Origin: Brachynemurus nebulosus
Taxonomy: Eukaryota; Arthropoda; Insecta; Neuroptera; Myrmeleontidae
Length of the DNA: 64,000 nucleotides
NCBI GenBank assembly: GCA_035578155.1
Contig: JAPWDM010000015.1
Span: 7,562,709 to 7,626,708, forward strand
Direction of reading: 5' to 3'
Positions 1 to 9,741 of this stretch are shown one piece after another; positions within the stretch are counted from its first letter, which is position 1; every line of letters starts with the position of its first letter. The position numbers and the translations under genes were made by a program. The notes under the pieces were generated by a model. That model did no database searches. It saw only the letters and a program-made list of their open reading frames with translations, and was not told the DNA's origin.

Positions 1-486
1 CATTAAACATTTACTCATTATTTTATCTAACCTAACATAAAATTCTCTAACACTTTCATTAGGTTTTTGTTTTATGGTTTCTAACTGTTCCATTAAATAA
101 TCATAACTTTCAACTGGGGAATAAATTGCTATTAATTTTTTTCTTAATTCTGCATACGTCCTAATGTCTCGCATATTTATTTTAGCTTTTACTTCCGATG
201 AAATTTTTGAAAATATAAACATTTCTAACGGAATTTTCTGTGCTCGACTTGCTAAACCTATCGCGTTATTTGCATTTTGTAAGAAATTGTTTAATTCTTT
301 CACATCTCCATTGAATGGAGTGATCATTTGCAATAAGAAATTTAAGGGTATATTTTGAATTTCGCTACTTGTGATGGAATCGCTTGCATCTGTATCATCG
401 TCTGTTACGACGGGAAAATCATTAGCGATAATTTGGTTATCATCATTTGCACCTTCCATATTAACTGAATTATTTTCGTTTGGCAT
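1..486 (-). CDS. Gypsy-type LTR retrotransposon gag, N-terminal part (runs off window)
   Basis: Read from an ATG at 486-484 down to base 1, the minus strand is open for 162 codons with no stop. The first ~55 residues are acidic and low in complexity (asparagine, aspartate, serine). They are followed by a capsid-like helical stretch of the Retrotrans_gag type: a 'PFNGDVKELNNFL' segment, then 'ESYDYLMEQLETIKQ' and 'NESVREFYVRLDKI', the usual order in Gypsy/errantivirus gag. The rest of gag and pol would lie left of the window. The start was chosen because it is the first ATG after upstream non-coding sequence and heads the acidic N-terminus. No break is visible in this part, so it may belong to a fairly young copy. 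The family call is by motif pattern only. Confidence 0.75.
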   Translation of the reverse strand, partial: MPNENNSVNMEGANDDNQIIANDFPVVTDDDTDASDSITSSEIQNIPLNFLLQMITPFNGDVKELNNFLQNANNAIGLASRAQKIPLEMFIFSKISSEVKAKINMRDIRTYAELRKKLIAIYSPVESYDYLMEQLETIKQKPNESVREFYVRLDKIMSKCLM

Positions 487-1150
487 TATTGAAATGTTAA
501 AGGCTAGCTGATGAACTAGTTTTTTAGGGAAAATATTTTGCATATAGGATAGAAGTCGAATAAATGGTAGCCTACTTACAGTTTTGTTGTGAGCGGAACG
601 GCTTCCAAAAGGGTAGATATATGGATTCCTCCAATTTTATAGGGCACTCCAAGCACGTTCTCCAATGACTACACCGACCACTGAAGATGACACTGTAGGT
701 ACTTCACTCGTGGCACTAAATAGTCTGTCCTTGTGCCTTTTTTAAGTTCACGACTACACCATCTACTGAAGGGAACCAGGCTCTTCATCCGTAGCACTAA
801 ATAGTCGATGTCCTTTTTCTTCTTGTGCCCACTGACTACACCAACTACTGAAGGGAACTTTTGCTCTTCACTCGTAGTACTAAATAGCCAATGTCCAAAA
901 TTACACCGCTGGCACCATTTTTTAATGTCGTGACCATTTGGATTAGACGGTTGCTAATTTGACGTAAGTCCACCGAACATTAATGGTTAAGAATTGGCAG
1001 GGCTTGCTGTCACCAGTGGAACCTTTATACTGGGCCCCGACAGTTAATAATCGTGCCGAACTAGGATGATGCTTCTGGTTGGCGCGATGGGAAACAAATT
1101 TCTTGATCCTGTTGATGTTCAGGATTTCGCTGCTAACTTATAGACGGTGT
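487..1150 (-). other. presumed leader or LTR side of the gag-bearing element
   Basis: Lies immediately upstream of the minus-strand gag start, so it should hold the 5' leader, the primer-binding site and perhaps part of the 5' LTR. It is less AT-rich than its surroundings and contains the tandem repeat at 667-897. No primer-binding site or LTR border could be recognised with confidence. Confidence 0.35.
667..897. repeat. three tandem ~83-bp repeats
   Basis: Three units begin with GACTACACC at 667, 752 and 834 (spacing 85 and 82 bp). Each continues with a CTACTGAAG-like block and then CTCGTAGCACTAAATAGTC or a close variant. Units 2 and 3 share GGGAAC after the first block. The array lies just upstream of the minus-strand gag, that is, in the leader or LTR of that element, a place where some insect LTR elements carry tandem protein-binding repeats. 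Any role is inference. Confidence 0.8.
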
Positions 1151-2329
1151 AGTGTTTAATAAATAATAAGATTTGTTTTAAATTCGAAATTAAATATTTT
1201 ATTCACTAAAACGTTAAATAGTTTACAATGGTATTATTTAATTATGATAATAAAAATATGTTACTTTTAATTTGACTAAGTTTATTAATTTTGATTAACT
1301 TTGCAAAATACAAAAAATAAGACAATGATATTAAGTTTCAATCGTACATCCGTAGTTATTGCAGCGCATTGAATTATGAAATTTGAATCCGTTTTCGTTT
1401 GAATCGGCGGCGGCTTTTATTTGTCGATACTGCTTGCTCAGCAGTTTGACGGTGTGACGTCAGTGATCATCCGATTATTGCGTTTCGACAATACATAATA
1501 AAACTAATTTGAACACATGTGCTTTAAAGGGTGTACAAATACCTTTAAAGTATCACAGATATATTATCTAAATTAATTCAAAGAATGTAAAAATTTAACT
1601 AATAATAAATGATGCTTTGTATCAATTCAGATAATTATAAATAACAATTTCAATAATAAAGATTGATCCCACCTGAATCAAGATGTCGAAGTTATTTATT
1701 TTCATTTCCAGTAGGATGTGACATATTTACTTTAAATTACAATTCGTTCAACTAATATTAAATGGTTTTTCATGTTCTTTTTTACTACTTTATGATTAAC
1801 ACTAACACCAAAATATATATATGAAAATGAAATTTAAGTTTTAGTTGAAATACTTTTAAAAAAAAATATATATGTATATAACTGTGCAATCAACAATTTG
1901 ATGTACCACCATCTTCAAATTTGTTCCTAAGCAAATACCACTCTCCATTGACTATATGTTATCAAGTGTGTTTTTAAATATGTGTATATCTCGTTTCAAT
2001 ACAAGGGAAGGGGTTAGGCAATGTACATTGGTTTCTATTAAAAAAGAATATTCGCTATTAAGGGTAAACGTGAATCTTATGGTATAAAAAAAAAATTGTC
2101 TATACAATTTGGTTACGTAAATCTGTTATTCAAATATAACGGGTGAACCCTATTATGGGAAAAAATTATCCATATTATTTGGTTACGTAAATTTGTTGCA
2201 CACACCTATAGATATATAAATATGAATTTAATTTTGAAAACGGTATAAAATTAGATTCATCGTGTTTTATAAATCACTCTTTCTCGAGCTTTTATTGGAA
2301 CAACAACGCTAGTTTGGAAAAATCTAAAT
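1151..2329. other. no recognisable gene
   Basis: AT-rich sequence with short direct duplications only. An example is the pair of TGGTTACGTAAATYTGTT segments near 2108 and 2180. No coding similarity was seen on either strand. Confidence 0.5.
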
Positions 2330-3250
2330 ATGACGCTTTTTAAAATTAATAAAAACAATGATATTCAAAAGCTAAACAACAACAACAGATTGAGGTGTGG
2401 TTTATTTAATGATTTTGATAATCTAGAGTCTAGATTCTAGACTTTAATCCTAGAAAGTAGAATAAGACTCATGCTGGGATTGTGTTGGAGCTAATCAAAC
2501 GATTTTGAACTTAACGCTTCAATATCTGTTGATGGCGATATTGATTGGCGAATTTTGAACTTTCAAAGGTGGCAGGATCATTCGAATTTGGTTTTTCGGT
2601 ATGATAATCTTAAACTTGATATCATAATTTTCAATCGTAAACTTAACCACACCTTTGAAAAATATCCTAACTGGTGCTCGGAGGTATTTGATGGAGCCGG
2701 GGGCGTCTTGCCTCACGCATCTTACCCATTCTTTAACAGAACCATCGAAATTCATATTGATGTGGATGAACGGTGGTCTTTAAAACAAGACGAGGAACCC
2801 GATACCTTAAACCTTTTTGCTGTATTAACGCACTAGATCGCCCACGCTATCGGGTTTACTCATAATGATAATAATGAATCTATTATGTATCCTTATTACA
2901 ATCCAAAATGGAATCGTAAGTTAGATTCGGAAGTTATAACTAATATTCAAAATTTGTATCGAGTAAATGAAAAGACATTGACTGCGCCACAATTACGTAC
3001 TTTAAGAGATTTTGATGCGCTGCTTATTGTGGATAAAACGATGTATATATTTTATAACCATTGGTTTGGTTAGTTGATATCTGTGAGAATAAATATATGA
3101 AACCTAAATTAATAATAGAACTTTTACCCTTTTTACGGCAAAACTTCAGTAAAATTTCATCAATTTATCAAAAAGCTAGCGACTAAATTGTTCTTTTAGT
3201 TGAAAATCAAATTTACATAATAACGTATCCGGTGTACGTGCCCTACAATT
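2330..3250 (+). pseudogene. matrix metalloproteinase (MMP) pseudogene, intronless, with hemopexin remnant
   Basis: A secreted zinc endopeptidase of the matrixin family, now dead. A cysteine-switch-like 'RLRCGLFND' of the propeptide lies near 2388-2414 in the same frame as the catalytic domain, with two stops between them. The catalytic domain runs ~2495-2900. It carries the 'FDGAGGVLPHA' calcium/structural-zinc loop, 'HIDVDERW', and then the zinc-binding helix near 2830-2850. There the expected HExxH reads H-stop-IAH: the catalytic Glu codon is TAG. The Met-turn follows ('SIMYPYY'). Hemopexin-like blades follow: 'FDALLIVDKTMYIFYNHW' to a stop at 3071-3073, then after a frameshift 'NFSKISSIYQKASD', a stop, and 'IVLLVENQIYIIT'. 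The absence of introns suggests a retrocopy or a virus-derived gene (some insect DNA viruses carry MMPs); the hemopexin part favours an insect-type source. Not intact in any frame. Confidence 0.85.
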
Positions 3251-4048
3251 ATTTTATTTTAATTAAAATAGAAAGCCCTAATTTTGAAATAAAAGGTTCT
3301 AAAATTTTAAATTGTAAAACTTTTTAAACACTGAGTAAATCCATAGTTTTTAAATACATAGTAAATTGCACAGTACGCATTGAACAGAATGAAGTGTGTA
3401 TGCGTCCGGTATTTATCCCTTCGTGTTTGCTCCTTGTAAATGACCGAGTATATAGCTATTATACGTTTGGCGGACTGTTACTAATATATAAGCCTTGAGC
3501 TGTCAGATTGTCAGGTATTTTTAATTTGAGTTTACGTTTCGCAACTCCCAGGTTTTTTTAATTGGCAAAGGAATTTCCCCAAGGATGGTATTTTCGACAA
3601 GTTAAGATGTTTTGTTAAACTGTTTTAATGGATGCTTTCTGGAAAGATACACACAATTCGACACGTACTGATGGTATTCCGTCTGGCTAATCGGAATCCA
3701 AGTTTTAATCAAGAGCTGACCATACAACCGTCAAATTTTCATGGAATTAGCTCAGATGTTACAGCATCAAACATCAAATTTCACCTCAGCGATTCAGATA
3801 AGTGAATTCTGATTTTGCCAATTCTTTTGTCTGTGATAACTTTCATATGAGTGCTAGTTGGACTACTTGTGTAAACATGTCATCACTAATTCTAATCGTG
3901 TTGGAACCCTATTTGAATCAATTCGTTTTGTAACTTATTAATGAACGATTTTTAACCAGAAAACTGCCTTTAATTCAGTTTAAAACTAATTTTATTTTGT
4001 AAAGTTGATTAACACTGGTTTATTTTTTTTCTTGATACTAGTTTTGGC
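3251..4048. other. no recognisable gene
   Basis: AT-rich spacer between the MMP pseudogene and the LINE tail. No open frame of note, TIR or tandem array was seen. Confidence 0.5.
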
Positions 4049-4093
4049 TAATAGAATAGAATAGAATAGAATAGAATAGATTTATTGTATCTC

Positions 4094-4107
4094 AAGCCGA
4101 AAGGCTT
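4094..4107 (-). other. 3' UTR stem-loop of the LINE
   Basis: AAGCCGAAAGGCTT forms a perfect 5-bp stem with a 4-nt loop just before the AATAAA and the (TCTAT)n tail. Short 3' stem-loops near simple-repeat tails serve as RT recognition structures in several LINE groups; that role here is inferred. Confidence 0.5.
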
Positions 4108-4720
4108 ATTACAATTGGTTGGCAATTTACACTTTTGAAATTGTTATAAATTATTATAAATTATCGAGTAAATAAATATCTAACTAAATTAATATTTTAA
4201 TTCGAAACATTTTGTGTTAGTAATGTAAAAGATAAAGTAAATAAATAAATAAATAAATATGTAATACTAATAAATATAGTAATAATGGGTTAGTAAAATA
4301 ATAGTAGTATTAACTGCAAATTTAGATAGAAGAAAATTAACACAATTAAAATAAAGGGATGCAAGTGATACACGTTGGTGCAATACATGTAGTTAGTGGT
4401 GGTTAATATTCTGTGTGGTGGTTGTTCGTCGAAGCACATCACATAAGTTGCTTATTCATAAATAATAAATGATCTAAGTTTCATTACACCATCGATATAA
4501 AAAAAATAGATCATTCAATTGATAGATGTTAGCCACATTTAGCAATACTTCAGGGAATCGTTCTTCACTTATTGGGCATGAACACACTAAATATTTTTTT
4601 AAAAAAGTGTCTCTTAAGTGTTCGTAGATGTTTCTCTTAAGTGTCTCTTAAGTGTTCGTAGTGTTCCAATAAAATATGGTATAGTGTTTCAAGTTTGTTT
4701 AGGTTACAGATAGTGCACAA

Positions 4721-5119
4721 CTAATTCGGGTCTATTTTGTAACTATTTTTATTGACATAAAAAGATGTCATTCGGTTATTGGCTGTTCGCAATTGATATA
4801 TAACTCGGAGTTTTCTTATAGGTACAGAGTATTCAAGTAAAGTAGCGCAGTTTAATTGTTTGAAAACTGAGATATAGTGTGAGCTTTCTAAGCGCGCAGA
4901 GTCTTCCCTTTCATAATATTGCGCTAGTTCATTTACAACATTATTAATATTACGTTTGATCAGTGACGAGTTCTGACTTCTTAATAAGTCGCCATGACTT
5001 ATCAAAGATAAATATGATTTAAGTTGGGAGACCCAATTATATTTTACGACATTACTTGGAGTGCTATCTAGATACAGAAGTCGGTTGAAACATATTCGTG
5101 GTAATCTCTCATCACTCAT
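4721..5119 (-). pseudogene. LINE ORF2 C-terminal region, frameshifted from the RT frame
   Basis: Continuation of the same LINE in another frame; codons between 5157 and 5119 also fit the family ('VVKRSLGWLCKLLDM'). It reads through a basic helical region ending 'RVIYQLRTANNRMTSFYVNK'. A stop then interrupts the terminal zinc-finger-like motif, visible as 'LCTICNLNKLETLYHIL' in the same frame below 4721. This Cys/His motif is usual at the C-terminus of APE-type LINEs and probably contacts RNA or DNA. Further stops follow, so the copy is dead. Confidence 0.75.
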
Positions 5120-5157
5120 ATCTAACAGTTTACATAACCATCCCAGTGATCTTTTAA

Positions 5158-6930
5158 CTACAAGTACATTAATCTGTTTACTTTGAGTTCTTTACGTATA
5201 ACATATCCAGGGATGGAGTTGTTCAAGCAGTAAAGGGATTTTAAGAATTTTACTTGAGTCTTCTCGATAATGTCTGGGTAGTTTAAACTCCAGATTTCTG
5301 AAGCGTATAATAACACACTAACAATTGCTGCATTATATAAGTGCATTCGTGAGCCATGCGATTGAATTTTTGATTTAACCATTGCATTTCTAACGTTTGC
5401 TATGGCAGAGTTTGCCTTAGTGGACATGTGATTGCTGGCATTGAAAAACAAACCTGACGAACTAAAAACAGTGCCTAAATATTCATATTGTTTTACGATC
5501 TCCAATTCCTGATCATTATATTGAAAATGCAAATGAGGTTTAATACGGCCCGTTCGATGGAATACTAATATTTTAGATTTATCAATATTCACAGTTAATT
5601 TATTATTTCTACAATAATGTGAAAGTGCATCTAGAGATCGCTGTAATTTGTAAGGTGTTTCGGCTAGTAAAATTAAATCGTCAGCATAAAAAAGGGAGCA
5701 TAAATTATGATATCCGTCAATATTTAGTTCTTCAATATTATGATTAGCAAAAAAATTATCAAAGTCAGATAAAAACAAAGAGAATAATAAAGGGCTCAAC
5801 GTGTCGCCTTGCAAGACGCCCTTCCTTACCGGAATTTCTTCCGAAACCAGATTGTTTAGCTGAATGATAAATTTAGCGTGACTGTAAAATTTACTTATTA
5901 TTCTTAACAGTTTTCCACTTAAGCCAATATCGAATAATTTTTTCCAAAGAAAAGAGTGATCGACCGTATCAAAGGCTCGTTTAAAATCAATAAAACTACA
6001 ATAAATATTTTTCTTCTTGAATCTTAGGTGACTACCAATTACAGAGGTAAGGGTGAATATATTGTCAATATACGATCTACCTTTGCGAAATCCGGATTGT
6101 GATTCTGGAAGGATATTATTGATTTCTGCCCAAAGTGTGATTCTGGTACATAGAATATAAGTGAATATTTTTGTTACAGAGTTAATAAGAGAGATGCCAC
6201 GATAATTTTCCGGGGAGTTCGGATCACCTTTCTTATGGAGTAGGCACAGTTTCATTTTTGACCAATCAGGGGGAATATTTTCGCTCTCAAGTATTTGGTT
6301 AAAAAGTTTCAGTAAGAATTGTTTACCTTGTGTTGGTAAGTTTTTAAAAAATTCATTAGGTACAGCATCCGGGCCCAGGGCTTTATCGTTTTTTACTTTG
6401 TTTAAGACCAAATCAAGTTCCTCCATGCTAATAACAAAGTCCAGATCCGGGTGTGTATCATAGCCTACTACTGGAAGATCAATAGTATTTTCCGCGTTAA
6501 ACAATTCTAAACAGTATGTTTGCCAAGTATTTATACTTATTGAGTTAACTGTTTTATTACTTGAATAAAACTTTTTGATTGTACACCAAAAATCTTTGCT
6601 GTTATTAGTATTTATTAACTTATTCTGCAGTTCGACAAAATAGTTTTTCTTATTACGGTTTATGATTTTTTTATAGTTTGTTTTTGCTAATAAATAATCT
6701 TGCACACTTAAACTAGAGAAAGATTCTTGTTTACATCTTTTAAATAGAATTTTCACATTTTGCTTAGCTTCTTTACAAGTTTGGTTATACCATGGTTTAT
6801 GAACCCTATCTAAAGATGAAAAGATTTTGATTTCTTTAGTCATAGACAGTTCTTTTGCTAGATCAGTAATACATTGATTTAGCAATTTGTATCCCTCTTC
6901 CGGCTCGTGATCGCAATTATCATTAAACAA
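5158..6930 (-). pseudogene. LINE ORF2: reverse transcriptase domain, truncated at the N-terminus
   Basis: A 590-codon open frame; upstream codons to ~7055 are also open. Residues ~1-160 are the linker between endonuclease and RT ('KPWYNQTCKEAKQNV'). The RT domain spans ~190-480: 'WSKMKLCLLHKKGDPNSPEN' with 'YRGISL', 'SQSGFRKGRSYIDN', 'SFIDFKRAFDTVDH', 'GVLQGDTLSPLLF' and the catalytic 'FYADDLILL' at ~5680-5700. A connector follows. The product would copy its own RNA at a nicked chromosomal target. The frame ends at 5158 through a one-base shift, and homology resumes in the ORF ending at 4721. The annotated start is a TTG; the true start lay in the lost 5' part. Confidence 0.88.
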
Positions 6931-7055
6931 GGTATGTTCAGAAAGTTTATTTGAATAATCAAGACGTTTTTCATTGTCCCAAACTAATTTTTGAACTTTA
7001 GTAATTTCCTGATTGCTGCGCCTTACATTGCGTACATAATTATTAGTTTTAAAGT

Positions 7056-7480
7056 TTTAGCTAATAACTGTTATACTTACTATAAATTTACTGTTTTCTG
7101 TATTTTCTGTTCCTTGACATATCTAGTTACGTTTGTGCCTTCTTTACTATGCTGTTTAATTATCTTTTTACCTTTTATTGGTTTTTCATAAAATTTACTT
7201 ACATATGTACTAACTGTCTGTCAGGTTTTGACTGGTCATGTATGTGAAGTAATCACTTACGTAACTCTATTTAAATTCCTTTGTAGCATAATTTATCTTG
7301 TACGTACATAAAATTAGTTAACCCCGCGTGTGTTTAATTTTTCTATTTTCTTATTTTTTCGTTACGTATATTGCGAGCTAGCTAATTTTGTGTCATCTAT
7401 TTGCTTTAATGGTTGTTAAATTTTTTATATTCTTTTTCTAGTCAAACAACAAAATTGTAAAGTTGAATTTATTGTTAATT

Positions 7481-7518
<38 letters not shown>

Positions 7519-9010
7519 AAGAGTTCAAAACTATTTTATTTATGGCTGTGAACTGACTGATTAATGGTTAAATATATGAATTTTATTGTAACATGCTAAG
7601 TCTGAACTTCATCATTCACGAACTCTAAACCCTTGAGATTACAAAGATCTAAATAAAATATTATACTCATGCTCTAAACAACTCAAAGAATTTTATTTGT
7701 ACCTAATATTTTTTCTTTATTTCAGATATTTTTATTCTATTTAAATTTAAATTCATATTTTAATAGTTTTTTTTTTTTTTTTTTTTTTGTAACACCGGAT
7801 ATGCAATTAGTTCCAGCATTTCCCAAGTCTGTGCCGCCTACCTCAAAAAAAGTATAATTAATGCAATATTTAATACATATGCAGGTAGAACCTATATATT
7901 TTATAATAAATTTGTTTTATTTGGTATTGGATGATTGTGGACTAGATGCCAAAAGTGGTATTATTATTTATTTCACATTTATTCCCCGAAATTCCGTTGG
8001 ACATTCATTCAGTATTCCGGTATACATATGGTTTATTATACTTTTTCTTAGAAAATCAGAAAGTTTATTTATATGCTAAAATCATTGAAATTATAAAAAC
8101 TGATCTTGCAATATTTGGTATCAAATGTCCAAAATTGTCTGTTTTAGACCAAATTAAATTATATTTAGACATGTTTGCTATGCAAATTGGTTAATTTGAA
8201 ACAAAAACACATCCCTATAAATTTCTGAAAACTTTGTATTCTATTTCAGTAAAAATATAACGATTGTATCACTGCAGCATTTAATCTTTTTAATTAAAAA
8301 TGAAAAAATTTAGTATTATACATATAGACACATGCATATATGCTTGCTGCTATTAAAAATGTGTTGATAAATAAAAGTCTACGCACATATGTAATTCTTA
8401 TCTCTACATATGTTATATCTATTCATGTTAAGTATATTGATTGTATGTGATATTTTTTTCTTATCGAGTTATTAAATATTATGAATCCTGAATTCTCGTG
8501 AGCTGCTGATTCATCAATAATATACTAGTGAACTCAAGTTATCAAGGAGCACTGATTCGTTTATTATGTACTAAAATTTATATTTCAATTATATGTATTT
8601 AATATACAATTATATTGTATATGTCAATTTAAATAAATATGTTGATAATAAAAACAATTTTTTAATTTATTTTCACCTTCAACTTCTTACAATTTTAGAT
8701 GTGCAATATTGATAAAATATTTCTTATCTATCCCAATAAAAATAGCTATGAGTGAATTAATAAATTACCCAATGCAGCGAGATCAAAAGGCTATCTGTGC
8801 CCACGCATATTGCAATTAATTTAATTCTAAAAAATATTTATGATATAACTCACATTTCTGACATCGAGATGTGAAAGGGATTATCAGAACCAATTATTTT
8901 TAGTGTTCAAAGTTCAGAAAACATTCCAATTAATTTTAATGAGTATAAAACCCCCACGCACAGACCAATTAACTAATATGACTTAACCAACAGGAAAGGC
9001 TTATCGCGCG
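7056..9010. other. AT-rich spacer, unrecognised short ORF
   Basis: Holds long T tracts at ~7480-7510 and ~7768-7788. An unrecognised 82-codon ORF at 7946-8194 (+) is rich in Ile, Leu and Tyr, and an overlapping frame starts at 7861. Neither shows a known motif. The rest is AT-rich with no visible repeat ends. It ends at the LTR insertion point (CGCG at 9007-9010). Confidence 0.45.
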
Positions 9011-9429
9011 AGTTACAGTTTAGGCTTAGTTTATACTCATATAAATAATATTAATTTGACTTCAATGGATTTTTCCTTAAAATTTAGATATCTATTTTAT
9101 TTATTTCTAATACAAAAAAATTATATTTTTAATTCATTTTATTTCAGAAAATAATATTTTATTTCATATATTTTATTAACAAATTATTTAAGTAAAAATC
9201 TCAATTTTAATTCAATGAAATTGTCAAATTTGCAAATTAGGTATTTTTTAACGGATGTGTGACGAAATAACTTCCTCACACCAAAAATTGTATATAAAGC
9301 AAATACTATCAATAAAAAACGAATTCTTATTTTTCAAGTTTACGAAATAGGCAAAAACTCTGCCCAAATTATTACTGAAAATTAATTGTTAAGTTATCAT
9401 TGTAAAATTTTTGTAAAATTAAAAATAAA
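9011..9429 (+). repeat. 5' LTR (part matching the 3' LTR)
   Basis: Begins AGTTACAGTTTAGGC and is ~99% identical to 16225-16642. A TATATAAAG-like box lies at ~9290-9300. After AATAAA at 9424-9429 the two LTRs diverge, so the exact 3' border and the primer-binding site were not fixed; the border is probably within 9430-9475. Confidence 0.85.
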
Positions 9430-9683
9430 CATTTTGGTTTTAAAAAAAAAACATTTTAAACGAATATTAAAGTGGATTTTCGGGCTGAAACGAATATTCA
9501 GTTTTGGAGGGTTTCCCAACGTCTACAGAAGTACGCAAAAGAATCCAGAACCTACAATCAACCACTCCAGGATATCGGAAGGATCTTTGGTACACTTCAC
9601 GAGAGGATATCGAGAAGCCGAAGGTCAACTCCCGAATCCAACCAGCAAATTGAACTGGAGAACGTGAAAAATTGGGTACAGTT

Positions 9684-9689
9684 GTGAGT
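9684..9689 (+). other. putative splice donor in the leader
   Basis: GTGAGT follows an open leader stretch and precedes gag. Errantiviruses make a spliced env mRNA from a leader donor, so this is a plausible donor. It is inferred from motif and position only. Confidence 0.4.
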
Positions 9690-9741
9690 ACGATTTTAAT
9701 ATATTATCTGCTTGCATCCAACTGCTTTTTATCATTCCTTG

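Larger units (their letters stand above)
4049..7055 (-). mobile_element. 5'-truncated LINE (APE-type non-LTR retrotransposon)
   Basis: Reads on the minus strand from ~7055 to a (TCTAT)n tail at ~4052-4080, which follows a polyadenylation-like AATAAA. The reverse transcriptase, connector and C-terminal zinc-finger region are present. The endonuclease expected immediately upstream of the 'QKLVWDNEKR' linker is missing, and the frame is closed by a stop just beyond ~7055. This is the 5' truncation typical of target-primed reverse transcription. The pentamer tail and a short 3' hairpin resemble insect LINEs of the CR1/Jockey/R1-like group; the clade was not resolved. No target-site duplication was identified. 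Confidence 0.85.
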
